64,000 nucleotides of DNA from Limnobaculum allomyrinae. Lineage in GTDB: Bacteria; Pseudomonadota; Gammaproteobacteria; Enterobacterales; Enterobacteriaceae. The notes beneath the pieces were generated by a model. That model worked only from the letters and a program-made list of their open reading frames with translations, was not told the origin of the DNA and ran no database searches. Shown here in pieces: positions 1 to 8,663 of the stretch (position 1 is the stretch's first letter; each line of letters starts with the position of its first letter). The position numbers and the translations under genes were made by a program. The stretch covers positions 186,001 through 250,000 of the forward strand of contig NZ_JADRCR010000004.1 in assembly GCF_016649425.1 (NCBI RefSeq). The letters run 5' to 3'.

Positions 1-1086
1 ATGGGGCTATTTTTTCTTTGTGCAGCGGCAGGTTCATTGGTTGCACTGATTCTCGCCGGTTGGATTACCAGTCGTTTCAGCAGTGCTTTTACCGTTATGG
101 TGTCCGCTCTGGTTTTTGCATCGGGTATGGGGAGCGTCGCGCTATCTGCTCTGTTACCCAGCCAGTTGCTTTTGGGGGCCGGGTTATTTGTTTTTGGCTT
201 TGGATTTAGCCTGTGTGATGTGGCAATGAATCTGGAGGGAACGCAGGTGGAGCAGCGATTGGGATATACCATTATGCCTAAACTGCACGCCTGTTTTTCG
301 TTTGGAACCGTGACCGGAGCAGCATGTGGTGCATTGCTGGAATATTTACGGGTTGGTTTTACTCTACCGCTGTTATCGTTGGTGATCGGTGCCGCCATAT
401 TATTACTCTGGTGCAGCGGCCGCTATCTTTCGGCGGGGACTGGTTATCACGCAGTGACCAGTACTGAAAACCAGACTAAAGGGAATCCATTTGCCGCCTG
501 GCTGGAGTGGCGCACTTTAGTGATTGGTTTTACCGTATTGGCTGCTTCGCTGTTAGAAGGTGCAGCTTTTGACTGGCTACCGTTGGGTATTGTCACTGGA
601 TTTACCCTTGACGGAGCTGAACCGGCAGGGTGGATGGGGTCTATGGCTCTGGCGCTGTTTGTCACAGCAATGACCAGTATGCGCTGGTTTGGCGGTGCGT
701 TGATTGATAAGTATGGGCGAGTAATTGTGTTACGCGTCTGTATTTTGCTTAGCATTACCGGGCTATTGATCTTTGGTTTTTCACCGAATTTATCGATAGC
801 TATCTTTGGTATTTTGTTGTGGGGAGTTGGTTGTGCTCTGGGCTTCCCTGTGGGAATGAGTGCCGCAGCCGATGAACCACAATATGCCGCCTCGCGCATT
901 GCAGTGGTGGCAGCTATTGGTTATTGCTCACTATTAACCGGGCCGCCGTTACTGGGTTTTTTGGCAAATATATTTGGTGTGAAAAATGCGCTATTGCTGT
1001 TGGTGATTCCGTTGTGTATTAGTCTGATGCTGGTATCCAAACTCGGTGCAGTTGCTCCGGTGAAGGAAACGGCAGAAGAAGGGTAA
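1..1086 (+). CDS. MFS transporter, YbjJ-like (5' end outside window)
   Basis: Inner-membrane major facilitator superfamily protein; substrate not deducible. The 361 residues visible are almost entirely hydrophobic helices with short charged loops. The order of motifs resembles E. coli YbjJ (about 400 residues): a FGFGFSLCDVAMNLEG stretch near residue 65-80, a DKYGR loop near residue 235, and a WGVGCALGFPVGMSAAAD helix near residue 275-295. The reading frame is open at base 1 and the usual N-terminal helix is missing, so the true start most likely lies upstream of the window. It ends 19 bases before the stop of the convergent ybiI gene. Family assignment is firm, transport role unknown. Confidence 0.8.
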   Translation: MGLFFLCAAAGSLVALILAGWITSRFSSAFTVMVSALVFASGMGSVALSALLPSQLLLGAGLFVFGFGFSLCDVAMNLEGTQVEQRLGYTIMPKLHACFSFGTVTGAACGALLEYLRVGFTLPLLSLVIGAAILLLWCSGRYLSAGTGYHAVTSTENQTKGNPFAAWLEWRTLVIGFTVLAASLLEGAAFDWLPLGIVTGFTLDGAEPAGWMGSMALALFVTAMTSMRWFGGALIDKYGRVIVLRVCILLSITGLLIFGFSPNLSIAIFGILLWGVGCALGFPVGMSAAADEPQYAASRIAVVAAIGYCSLLTGPPLLGFLANIFGVKNALLLLVIPLCISLMLVSKLGAVAPVKETAEEG

Positions 1087-1104
1087 CGGAGCCGATAGCC
1101 ACGA

Positions 1105-1371
1105 TTATCTTAGCTGGCTGTCTTTGCTTCCCCGACGGTTATAGCCTGCCTGATGCTGGTTCTTTTTATCCAGTTCGGTCTGGCAGGCAAGACAATATTG
1201 AACCCCGGGAAGAGCATCTCTTCTCGCTTGTGGAATAGGTTCACCACATTCCAGACAGTGAGTTGCACTTTCACCATTATGTAGCTGAGAACGGGCTTTA
1301 GCGACAGCATCTGAAATGGTGCTGTCGATTTGATCTTGTACGGCGCCGTCTGCCGCCCATCCGCTTGCCAT
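1105..1371 (-). CDS. ybiI: DksA/TraR-type C4 zinc-finger protein YbiI
   Basis: Small (88 residues) zinc-finger protein of the DksA/TraR superfamily, same length as E. coli YbiI. Two CxxC pairs (HCLECGEP and YCLACQTE) form the zinc site, and the C-terminal GYNRRGSKDSQLR tail is essentially the E. coli sequence. Function in E. coli is not established; relatives bind RNA polymerase. I chose the start at MASGWAADG (1371) and not the upstream ATG at 1386, because a GAGGAG ribosome-binding site sits just before it and the E. coli protein starts there. Confidence 0.9.
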   Translation of the reverse strand: MASGWAADGAVQDQIDSTISDAVAKARSQLHNGESATHCLECGEPIPQARRDALPGVQYCLACQTELDKKNQHQAGYNRRGSKDSQLR

Positions 1372-1458
1372 GACAGAACTCCTCAACCAGCAGGTTACTT
1401 AAACCGGGATAACTTAAGTTTAGCAGGGAGCCGTCAGGATGGTGAAGCGCATATAATG

Positions 1459-1488
1459 AAAAGAGCCTCCGGTATTGGAGGCTCTTTT
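1459..1488 (-). terminator. Rho-independent terminator after the LPMO gene
   Basis: Perfect 12-bp inverted repeat (AAAAGAGCCTCC / GGAGGCTCTTTT) with a 6-base loop, 25 bases beyond the LPMO stop. It is symmetrical with A and T tracts at both sides, so it could act in both directions. Confidence 0.85.
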
Positions 1489-1512
1489 GGTTGCTAGCTT
1501 TACAGCGAAGGA

Positions 1513-2988
1513 TTATTTGACCAATGTCCAGGCCATTTCCCAACTGGCGCCAACACCGGGTTCAAAGCCGGTTGCTGTTGCCGACCATTGCTTACAGAAA
1601 CCGCTGTAAGGTGCAGGTTTACACTGATAAACCTTACCGTCTTTTGGTTGTAGTACTTTAGTTCCGCCTTTGTAAGTAGTGATTTTTTCCGGGAAGACTG
1701 CATCATAATTAGTGCTTCCGCCGCCGCTACTACTGGATGGAACAGTAACAGTGAATTTAACGATCTGTTGCTGTACGTTTCCGTTCTCATCTTTTCCGAC
1801 AACAAGTAACCCATAATTGCCCGATGCCAGCCCTTTCATTGCCAGCGAGAAGCTCTTATTGTCGTTATTCATTTCGGTACTTTCATAAACTTTTTGAACA
1901 TGAGCACTATCATAAACTGATGTTTCAACAGTTAGTTTTCCGTTAACAGATACGTTGAATGCCAATGTCAGATCGCCACTTTGTTTAGTGGTATAGCTTT
2001 GTTCCACGCCAGTAACGGTGATTGATGATGTTACTGGTACTGGTTGTTGATCAATTTGAATTTCAGTATGGTTTATACCGCTGGCTTCAGTGGCATATAC
2101 GGTATTATTGCCATATACCGAGTTAAATATGTCGGAACCTTCTTTTTGCCCGGCACGAACTAACTGTTGAGATGTGTTGATTTTATCCGCAAAGTCATGA
2201 GCCCAGACGTTTTTGGCTCCACTTTCATCGCTTTCAATGGTGTAAGGGATAGATAAATCGCTACGTTCACCACGACTATCAAAAACCCGTAACTTAACAC
2301 TATCACCGCGTTTCAGGTCGACAAGCGGCTGAATATTACCCACTTCTTTTGCCCAGGTATCAATCACTGCCGGGGTGTTTGAACCCCCACCCCCACCGCC
2401 AGTGTCACTACCACCAGCAAAATCGACATCGATCAAGTTATAGAAACTGTTAGGGGTATCAGCAACTTCCCATACCGCCAGAATCACTTGATAGCCAGTG
2501 CGGTTAGGTACATTACAGGTTTTACTGGTAATGGTTTGAGGCAACGCCATTTTTCCGTCAATTTTACAGAATGGTGTTAAATCAAAGGAGGCTCGGGTGA
2601 GTGGCTGATTCGGATCCCAATCTTGCTTAGTCATATAGTAACGCCAGTTATTAACCGGGTGAGCAGCAGTAAATTTCCAGGTGATGGTATTGTCACCGGG
2701 TTTTATGCTGGTCTTTTTCCAGCGAACTGCAGTTTGTTCATCTAATTGACCAAATCGCGCAGCACCGGCACTACCTATTTTTCCGTCAGCCGGCCCGCTA
2801 TTAGGGAAACCGGTAGGCGCTTCCAGGCTTTGTGGTTCATATTGCACATCGCCACAACCTACGTTTTGTCCAATGTTACAGGAATAACCTCGGGATGGGG
2901 GCTCTGTAATAAAACCATGAGCCCATACCAGTGGGCTTATGATTGCCAGAGTACCCGCTAATCCTCTGAGTGATAAAGCAGAAATCAT
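1513..2988 (-). CDS. Secreted chitin-active lytic polysaccharide monooxygenase (AA10), GbpA-like
   Basis: Copper enzyme that oxidatively cleaves crystalline chitin, or a chitin adhesin as GbpA of Vibrio. A signal peptide of 23 residues is followed by mature His24 (AHGFITEPPSRG), which with His110 (FTAAHPVNNW) forms the histidine brace. The AA10 domain runs to about residue 205 and ends at a glycine-rich linker (SDTGGGGGGS). A middle region (about 215-415) resembles the GbpA substrate-independent domains. A second Ser/Gly linker leads to a C-terminal chitin-binding module (about 430-491) with YQCKPAPYSGFCKQW and a final WEMAWTLVK, CBM73-like. The 491-residue length fits the GbpA four-domain form. 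GGAGG precedes the ATG. The gene is monocistronic, with its own terminator and an octamer tandem repeat upstream. Family sure; chitin specificity inferred from the binding module. Confidence 0.9.
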   Translation of the reverse strand: MISALSLRGLAGTLAIISPLVWAHGFITEPPSRGYSCNIGQNVGCGDVQYEPQSLEAPTGFPNSGPADGKIGSAGAARFGQLDEQTAVRWKKTSIKPGDNTITWKFTAAHPVNNWRYYMTKQDWDPNQPLTRASFDLTPFCKIDGKMALPQTITSKTCNVPNRTGYQVILAVWEVADTPNSFYNLIDVDFAGGSDTGGGGGGSNTPAVIDTWAKEVGNIQPLVDLKRGDSVKLRVFDSRGERSDLSIPYTIESDESGAKNVWAHDFADKINTSQQLVRAGQKEGSDIFNSVYGNNTVYATEASGINHTEIQIDQQPVPVTSSITVTGVEQSYTTKQSGDLTLAFNVSVNGKLTVETSVYDSAHVQKVYESTEMNNDNKSFSLAMKGLASGNYGLLVVGKDENGNVQQQIVKFTVTVPSSSSGGGSTNYDAVFPEKITTYKGGTKVLQPKDGKVYQCKPAPYSGFCKQWSATATGFEPGVGASWEMAWTLVK

Positions 2989-3115
2989 AATTAACCTCCT
3001 AAAAAATTTAATAATGTATACGAAATATCCACTTTTTTATCTGTGGCAAAAATATCAGACGGGGCAAAACACCTACTCATGATGTTAGTTTAATATTTCA
3101 AAATTTATTTTTAAT

Positions 3116-3155
3116 TTTCGATATTTCGATATTTCGATATTTCGATATTTCGATA
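3116..3155. repeat. Five-copy octamer tandem repeat (TTTCGATA)
   Basis: Five perfect head-to-tail copies of TTTCGATA, about 130 bases upstream of the LPMO start codon in an AT-rich stretch. Octamer arrays of this kind change copy number by slipped-strand mispairing; here the array lies in the presumed promoter region of the LPMO gene and not in coding sequence. Confidence 0.95.
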
Positions 3156-3315
3156 TTTTATTTTATAAATGCATGATTATTTAGATGATTAAAATAATTT
3201 GCGGTAAAAATATTGGAAGGGAAAAAAGGGCGGTGAGTGAACAGTAAAATAGTGGCCTTAATTATAGTATGGATATTTGAGTAGTTAACGAGAAACCCAG
3301 ATATTTTTATTAAAA

Positions 3316-3330
3316 TGAGAAATATTCTCA
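3316..3330 (+). promoter_or_regulatory. Upstream Fur-box-like palindrome of ryhB
   Basis: TGAGAAATATTCTCA matches the 7-1-7 form of Fur boxes. It is the centre of a longer perfect inverted repeat: 12-bp arms ATTAAAATGAGA / TCTCATTTTAAT at 3309-3337, separated by 5 bases. It lies about 18 bases upstream of the putative -35 hexamer of ryhB. Fur is the expected ligand because ryhB is Fur-repressed in enterobacteria; binding is inferred. Confidence 0.6.
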
Positions 3331-3347
3331 TTTTAATAAAAAAGAGC

Positions 3348-3381
3348 TTTACAGAGTCTATTGATAATGATTATTATTTAC
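3348..3381 (+). promoter_or_regulatory. ryhB promoter with overlapping Fur box
   Basis: A possible -35 hexamer TTTACA (3348-3353) and -10 TATTAT (3372-3377) are 18 bases apart. The 19-mer at 3363-3381 (starting GATAATGATTATTATTT) matches 15 of 19 positions of the classical Fur box GATAATGATAATCATTATC and covers the -10, so bound Fur would block polymerase. This is the layout known for E. coli ryhB. Confidence 0.75.
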
Positions 3382-3383
3382 AT

Positions 3384-3484
3384 GTTTTCAAGGGGCGGTC
3401 ATTCATGCTCACCTCGGGAAAGCACGACATTGCTCACATTGCTTCCAGTGTTTATTTTAGCCAGCCGCGTGCTGGCTTTTTTTT
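3384..3484 (+). ncRNA. ryhB: RyhB iron-responsive small RNA
   Basis: Small Hfq-dependent RNA that represses mRNAs of iron-using proteins when iron is scarce. Bases 3419-3447 (AAAGCACGACATTGCTCACA, continuing ...TTGCTTCCAG) match the central part of E. coli RyhB as I recall it almost base for base; this contains the single-stranded target-pairing seed. The 3' end is the same terminator hairpin, AGCCAGC-cgcgt-GCTGGCT, followed by eight T. The 5' third differs from E. coli. The start (about 3384) is placed from the promoter spacing and is uncertain by several bases; the end is the terminator T tract. Confidence 0.93.
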
Positions 3485-3625
3485 ATCCATTTTGGCTGAA
3501 ACGTTCCATTATTGGACTTGTGTCTATCGCAAGATAAGTCGATCGTGTAAAAATACGGGGATAATTAACAACTGATGTTAGAATAGTCAGCGAACAATCC
3601 CTGACCTCGTAGAGAAAGATACTTC

Positions 3626-5371
3626 ATGGAAATTAGTCAGATTGACCTCATTTTATCTTTATTACAGCAAATGTGCGTTTATCTGGTTATTGCCTATCTG
3701 CTGAGTAAAACCCCGCTATTTATTCCGTTAATGCAGGTCACCATTCGCCTTCCCCATAAGCTGCTGTGCTATTTCACCTTTTCTATGTTCTGTATTATGG
3801 GAACCTATTTTGGTTTGCAGATCGATGATTCTATTGCCAATACTCGAGCGATGGGGGCGGTTTTAGGTGGTGTACTGGGTGGGCCATCCGTAGGCTTTTT
3901 TGTGGGATTAACCGGTGGTTTGCATCGTTATTCTATGGGAGGTATGACGGCAACTGCCTGTATGTTATCTACGATTGTAGAAGGTTTAGTGGGGGGGCTA
4001 TTACACCGCTATTTGGTTCGCCATAATCGTATGGATCTTCTGTTTCAGCCGCTGACTGTTGCTGCCATCACTCTGTTTGCTGAAGCGTTGCAAATGCTAA
4101 TCATTTTGTTAATTGCCCGTCCGTTCTCTCAGGCAGTGCATCTGGTCAATGATATTGCCCTGCCGATGATGATTGCTAACTCGATTGGTGCGGCAATGTT
4201 CATGCGTATCTTGTTGGATCGTCGTGCGATTTTTGAAAAATATACCACCGCGTTCTCCGCCAAGGCATTAAAGATTGCTGCCCGATCGGAAGGGGTATTG
4301 CGGCAAGGATTTAACCAGAAAAACAGTATGCGGGTTGCTCAAATCTTGTATGAGGAGCTCGGCGTTGGCGCCGTGGCAATTACCGATCGGGAAAAGCTGT
4401 TAGCATTTATTGGTATTGGTGACGATCACCATATTCCTGGCACATTAATCACCTCTCATCATACCCATAAAGCCATTGAGAATAATCAGGTGGTGTATGC
4501 GGATGGCAACGAGGTTCATTATGCCTGTTCGATTACGCCTAACTGCAAGCTGGGGTCAACGTTGGTGATTCCACTGCGTGGTGCTGAAAGAACCGTTATT
4601 GGAACCATTAAGCTGTATGAACCAAAAAGCCGATTGTTTTCCTCCATTAACCGAACGCTGGGGGAAGGGATAGCCCATTTATTATCGGCGCAAATCCTGA
4701 CTGGAACCCTGGAACAGCAGAGGCAGCTGTTGGCGCAATCGGAGATTAAGCTACTCCATGCGCAAGTTAACCCTCATTTTCTGTTTAATGCGCTGAATAC
4801 GCTGTCGGCGGTAATACGTAAAGATCCCGGTCATGCCCGTCGTCTGGTGTTGTCGCTATCCACTTTCTTTCGTAAAAACTTAAAGCGTAGTAATGATGAA
4901 GTTAGCCTTAGTGATGAGTTAGAACACATCAATGCCTATCTGGAAATTGAAAAAGCGCGTTTTGCCGATCGGCTCACGGTTGATATCGATATACCGGATG
5001 CGCTATTACCGCTTTCTTTACCCGCATTCTCCCTGCAACCTATTGTGGAAAATGCCATCAAGCACGGCACCTCTCAGATGTTGACGGAAGGGCATATCAG
5101 CATTAAAGGTTATTTTGATACCACCGATCTTCACCATCCGGCACTGGTTTTATTGGTGGAGGATAACGCAGGTAATTACTACCCAAGACCAAACGGTGAT
5201 GGTTTGGGTATGAATTTGGTGGATCGTCGTATTAAGGCGCGTCACGGTTATGAATATGGGGTGACGGTGGAGAGCCAGTCGGAAGTTTATACGCGAGTTA
5301 CGATCCGTGTTCCTGCTATTGGCGGTGAGGATATGCTCAGTATTGCGTCAGAGGCCAAGCCTGCGGCTTAA
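3626..5371 (+). CDS. btsS: BtsS, pyruvate-sensing histidine kinase (LytS family)
   Basis: Membrane histidine kinase that in E. coli is the high-affinity pyruvate sensor of the BtsS/BtsR system and drives expression of the pyruvate transporter BtsT. The 581 residues comprise a 5TM-LytS-type membrane domain (1 to about 205), a GAF-like domain (about 215-350), and a LytS-type kinase domain with the phospho-acceptor His near residue 383 in HAQVNPHFLFNALNTL and the ATP-binding N box LQPIVENAIKHG near residue 470. The N-terminus (LLLQQMCVYLVIAYLLSKTP) is nearly identical to E. coli BtsS, which separates it from the paralogue YpdA. In E. coli btsR follows directly; here a terminator and a DedA gene follow, so the response regulator must be elsewhere or absent. 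Confidence 0.92.
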   Translation: MEISQIDLILSLLQQMCVYLVIAYLLSKTPLFIPLMQVTIRLPHKLLCYFTFSMFCIMGTYFGLQIDDSIANTRAMGAVLGGVLGGPSVGFFVGLTGGLHRYSMGGMTATACMLSTIVEGLVGGLLHRYLVRHNRMDLLFQPLTVAAITLFAEALQMLIILLIARPFSQAVHLVNDIALPMMIANSIGAAMFMRILLDRRAIFEKYTTAFSAKALKIAARSEGVLRQGFNQKNSMRVAQILYEELGVGAVAITDREKLLAFIGIGDDHHIPGTLITSHHTHKAIENNQVVYADGNEVHYACSITPNCKLGSTLVIPLRGAERTVIGTIKLYEPKSRLFSSINRTLGEGIAHLLSAQILTGTLEQQRQLLAQSEIKLLHAQVNPHFLFNALNTLSAVIRKDPGHARRLVLSLSTFFRKNLKRSNDEVSLSDELEHINAYLEIEKARFADRLTVDIDIPDALLPLSLPAFSLQPIVENAIKHGTSQMLTEGHISIKGYFDTTDLHHPALVLLVEDNAGNYYPRPNGDGLGMNLVDRRIKARHGYEYGVTVESQSEVYTRVTIRVPAIGGEDMLSIASEAKPAA

Positions 5372-5397
5372 TTATTTGAAGTTATTAATGAAAAGAG

Positions 5398-5422
5398 AAA
5401 CCGGGATTCCCCCGGTTTTTTT
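5398..5422 (+). terminator. Terminator after btsS
   Basis: AACCGGG / CCCGGTT hairpin followed by a run of T, 27 bases after the btsS stop. It shows that btsS is not cotranscribed with a downstream regulator. Confidence 0.85.
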
Positions 5423-5535
5423 ATGGCGTTTATCGGGCAAAAAAGCATGTTGTATAATGTATAAAAATCAAAAGAATATTGCTTTTTATCATCGATATCT
5501 TGCTAAATGTGGGTGTTAAAAACGGGAGTAGCAAT

Positions 5536-6069
5536 GTGACCCTTGACTATATCATTACGTCGACCATGAATTTTGTCCGCGACCATCAGGCGTGGGGCGC
5601 TCCTATTGTTTTTTTTCTGGCGTTTGGCGAATCCATTGCCTTTCTCTCTTTACTCATCCCTGCCACGGTTATTTTAATCGGTATTGGTGCGATTATTGGT
5701 GAGAGCGGTATCGCTTTCTGGCCCATCTGGATAGCGGCATCCCTCGGCGCTTTTTTTGGTGACTGGATATCTTACTGGCTGGGCTGGCACTATAAAGAGC
5801 GTATTGCGCATATCTGGCCCTTATCGCGTAACCCGCAAATGCTGGTTCGTGGCCAGCACTTTTTTGATCGTTGGGGAACCATTGGGGTATTTGTTGGCCG
5901 CTTTTTTGGCCCTTTTCGTGCCACCGTGCCGCTGGTTGCCGGAATATGTGAGATGCCGCTGAAATCTTTTCAGGTCGTTAATCTGACGTCAGCCATGCTG
6001 TGGGGCTTTCTGATTCTGGCTCCCGGTGCCTTTGGTATTCAATGGATTGCTCACTATCTGCGCTTTTAG
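5536..6069 (+). CDS. DedA-family (SNARE-associated/VTT) membrane protein, YabI-like
   Basis: Inner-membrane protein of the DedA family, whose members are undecaprenyl-phosphate or phospholipid flippases or support membrane potential. Family hallmarks are ESIAFLSLLIPATVIL (about 31-46), GDWISYWLGWHYK (about 75-87) and FVGRFFGPFRATVPLVAGI (about 117-135, the conserved Arg/Pro re-entrant segment). I chose GTG at 5536, preceded by GGGAG at 7 bases, giving 177 residues; upstream TTG/GTG starts lack a ribosome-binding site. It most resembles E. coli YabI but lacks YabI's long C-terminal extension. Confidence 0.82.
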   Translation: MTLDYIITSTMNFVRDHQAWGAPIVFFLAFGESIAFLSLLIPATVILIGIGAIIGESGIAFWPIWIAASLGAFFGDWISYWLGWHYKERIAHIWPLSRNPQMLVRGQHFFDRWGTIGVFVGRFFGPFRATVPLVAGICEMPLKSFQVVNLTSAMLWGFLILAPGAFGIQWIAHYLRF

Positions 6070-6199
6070 CCATTTGGTTAAGCGATAATGGGAACAATTA
6101 CGCATAATCAGCCAAAACAATCTGGACATTTATACAGTATTCTCTTACTTTTAACCCTTATTAATTTGTGATGCTTGTATATCAAAAGCCGGAGGCGCG

Positions 6200-7708
6200 G
6201 TGGATACCAGCTTGATGATGATGATGATTGCTGCTGCGCTGGCAGGGTTATTACTGGGTGGATTAGTGACGGCGATTTATAACCAACGCCATAATCTGCA
6301 GCAGGAAAATCAAATCGCATTACTGACCGCACAGTTGGATCAGGCGGATTCAGACAATCAGCAGTTACAATCGGAACGTAAAATTCAACAGCAGGAACTG
6401 CAAAAAGGGCAGTTGGATCTGCGCGATCTGTATGCTCGTCTGGCTGCTCTGCAGGAGAAAGCTCAGCAACAGGCGCTATGGCATGAAGAATGTGAACGGC
6501 TGAATCAAGAATTGCGCAGTCTTCAGGGCATTAATAATTCGCTGGAGGTTGAGCTACGGGAGATGTCCACTCGTCTGGAAGAGACCCGCTTTGCTTCGGA
6601 AGAGAAGCAGCGCTTGTTAATCAGCAGCGAACAACGATTAACGGTGCAGTTTGAAAACTTAGCCAATCGTATTTTTGAGCAGAGCGGGCGTAAAGTGGAT
6701 GAACAGAACCGCCAGAGTCTTGACCGGTTATTGCTTCCGCTATATGAACAGTTAGACGGCTTTCGCCGTCAGGTTCAGGACAGTTACGGGCAGGAAGCGC
6801 GGGAACGCCATACTCTGACCCATGAGATCCGCAATCTGCAACAGTTGAATGCCCAAATGGCTCGGGAGGCGCTTAACCTGACTAAAGCCCTGAAAGGGGA
6901 TAATAAGACTCAGGGGAACTGGGGAGAAGTGGTGTTAAGTCGGGTTCTGGAAGCCTCCGGTTTACGTGAGGGCCATGAGTATCAAACTCAGGTTAATATG
7001 GTAGGTGAAGAGGGTAACCGTCAGCAACCAGACGTGATAGTTCATCTTCCACAGGGGAAAGATGTTGTTATTGATGCTAAGATGTCGCTGGTAAGCTACG
7101 AGCGCTATTTTAACAGTGATGATGATCAGGAGCGCAGTCAGGCGTTGCATGAACATATCGCTTCCATCAAGTCGCATATCCGCTTGCTCAGTCGTAAAGA
7201 TTATCACCAGCTTCCGGGATTACGTTCCTTAGACTATGTACTGATGTTTATTCCGGTAGAACCCGCGTTCTTATTGGCTATCGACAGGCAACCAGAGTTA
7301 ATCAGTGAAGCATTGCAGAATAATATTATGCTGGTTAGCCCAACGACATTATTGGTGGCATTAAGAACTATCGGTAATCTATGGCGTTATGAGCATCAAA
7401 GCCAGAATGCCCAACAGATCGCTGACCGGGCGGCGCGCCTGTATGATAAACTCCGGCTGTTTGTTGATGATATGACAGCGCTGGGTATGAGCCTCGACAA
7501 AGCGCAGGATAATTACCGACAGGCGATGAACAAGCTGTCTCAGGGGCGGGGTAATGTCATTGGGCAGGTAGAAAGTTTTCGAACACTGGGGGTTGAAGTA
7601 AAACGCCCGATGAATACAGCGATATCAGAACCAGCTTTAGCTGAATCGATATCAAAAATACCGGATAATACTGCTGAACCAGAGAAATCTTCTGATATTA
7701 CTGAATGA
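6200..7708 (+). CDS. rmuC: DNA recombination protein RmuC
   Basis: RmuC limits recombination between inverted repeats and is a presumed nuclease-like protein. Residues 1-22 form a membrane anchor, about 25-230 is a Gln/Glu-rich coiled coil, and about 235-430 is the conserved RmuC domain with GNWGEVVLSRVLEASGLREG and PDVIVHLPQGKDVVIDAKMS, a pattern like the catalytic motifs of restriction-type nucleases. The start is GTG with GGAGGCG before it. The 502-residue length is somewhat above E. coli (475). It sits directly upstream of ubiE as in E. coli. Confidence 0.92.
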   Translation: MDTSLMMMMIAAALAGLLLGGLVTAIYNQRHNLQQENQIALLTAQLDQADSDNQQLQSERKIQQQELQKGQLDLRDLYARLAALQEKAQQQALWHEECERLNQELRSLQGINNSLEVELREMSTRLEETRFASEEKQRLLISSEQRLTVQFENLANRIFEQSGRKVDEQNRQSLDRLLLPLYEQLDGFRRQVQDSYGQEARERHTLTHEIRNLQQLNAQMAREALNLTKALKGDNKTQGNWGEVVLSRVLEASGLREGHEYQTQVNMVGEEGNRQQPDVIVHLPQGKDVVIDAKMSLVSYERYFNSDDDQERSQALHEHIASIKSHIRLLSRKDYHQLPGLRSLDYVLMFIPVEPAFLLAIDRQPELISEALQNNIMLVSPTTLLVALRTIGNLWRYEHQSQNAQQIADRAARLYDKLRLFVDDMTALGMSLDKAQDNYRQAMNKLSQGRGNVIGQVESFRTLGVEVKRPMNTAISEPALAESISKIPDNTAEPEKSSDITE

Positions 7709-7796
7709 TAGTAAAAAAGAGTTATTGGTGAGTATGTTTCAGATTGTTTCTGGTAGACTAAATTAATTCATATGACTTATTAAATCAGGTTTAATC

Positions 7797-8555
7797 ATGA
7801 TGAACGAAACGCAGGAAACCACGACGCACTTTGGTTTCCGCACGATAGAAAAAGATCAAAAAGTCGCAATGGTTGCTGAGGTTTTCCATTCTGTAGCTTC
7901 AAAATATGACTTGATGAACGACTTAATGTCATTCGGGATTCACCGGGTTTGGAAACGATTCACTATTGATTGTAGTGCGGTTCGTGAAGGGCAGAAAGTG
8001 CTCGACCTGGCAGGTGGAACCGGTGATTTAACAGCAAAATTTTCACGTCTGGTTGGCGAAAAGGGCGAAGTTGTTTTAGCCGATATTAATGATTCCATGT
8101 TGAAAATGGGGCGTTCTAAGCTGCGTGACATGGGTATTATCGGTAACGTCAACTATGTACAGGCTAACGCTGAAGCATTGCCTTTTCCGGACGACTACTT
8201 CGATTGTATTACTATCTCCTTCGGGCTGCGCAATGTCACCGATAAAGATAAGGCGTTACGTTCAATGTTCCGCGTGCTGAAACCGGGCGGTCGTTTGCTG
8301 GTGCTGGAGTTCTCCAAGCCGGTAGTGAAGTTACTGAATACCGCTTATGACGCTTATTCGTTCCATGTTTTACCAAAGATTGGTGAGATGGTGACAAGCG
8401 ATGCCGACAGTTATCGTTATTTAGCGGAATCCATTCGTATGCATCCCGATCAGGAAACCCTGAAAGGCATGATGGAAGAAGCCGGATTTGACGGTGTTGG
8501 TTATTTTAACCTGACGGGCGGAATTGTTGCGCTGCATCGGGGCTTTAAGTACTAA
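7797..8555 (+). CDS. ubiE: UbiE, ubiquinone/menaquinone C-methyltransferase
   Basis: SAM-dependent methyltransferase that carries out the C-methylation step shared by ubiquinone and menaquinone synthesis. The SAM-binding motif [15 protein letters not shown] lies near residue 67-81, the post-motif [12 protein letters not shown] near 100, and the family signatures [13 protein letters not shown] and [10 protein letters not shown] are present. The 252-residue length matches the family (251). Start at ATG 7797; the next codon is also ATG. In E. coli ubiJ follows within a few bases, but here about 1.35 kb including another gene intervenes. Confidence 0.95.
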   Translation: MMNETQETTTHFGFRTIEKDQKVAMVAEVFHSVASKYDLMNDLMSFGIHRVWKRFTIDCSAVREGQKVLDLAGGTGDLTAKFSRLVGEKGEVVLADINDSMLKMGRSKLRDMGIIGNVNYVQANAEALPFPDDYFDCITISFGLRNVTDKDKALRSMFRVLKPGGRLLVLEFSKPVVKLLNTAYDAYSFHVLPKIGEMVTSDADSYRYLAESIRMHPDQETLKGMMEEAGFDGVGYFNLTGGIVALHRGFKY

Positions 8556-8562
8556 TCAGAAA

Positions 8563-8663
8563 AGCAGGCGTCTTTCGTCTGCAAATGCCGATGGTTTGGT
8601 AGATATGGTTTTCTGCTAAGGGAGTTAGCAGGACAAAGGGAGGCGCGTTGCCCGTGGTAACGC
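8563..8663 (+). other. Cluster of three hairpins downstream of ubiE
   Basis: Within 100 bases there are three short inverted repeats: GCAGGCG-tcttt-CGTCTGC (about 8565-8583, one G-T pair), a perfect CTGCTAA-ggGAG-TTAGCAG (8613-8631), and GCGTTGCC-cgt-GGTAACGC (8645-8663, one wobble). None is followed by a T tract, so they are not ordinary terminators. A structured 3' UTR or small RNA is possible but not shown. Confidence 0.4.

Noticed and set aside
447-899. A 150-codon frame antisense to the first MFS gene
   Set aside because: Product composition (Pro, Ser, Asn-rich, no domain) is that of a shadow of a membrane-protein gene.
3116-3155. Tandem octamer considered as a CRISPR array
   Set aside because: Units are contiguous without spacers and far too short.
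3315-3575. An 86-codon frame over the ryhB region
   Set aside because: The stretch is explained by the Fur boxes, promoter, RyhB RNA and its terminator.
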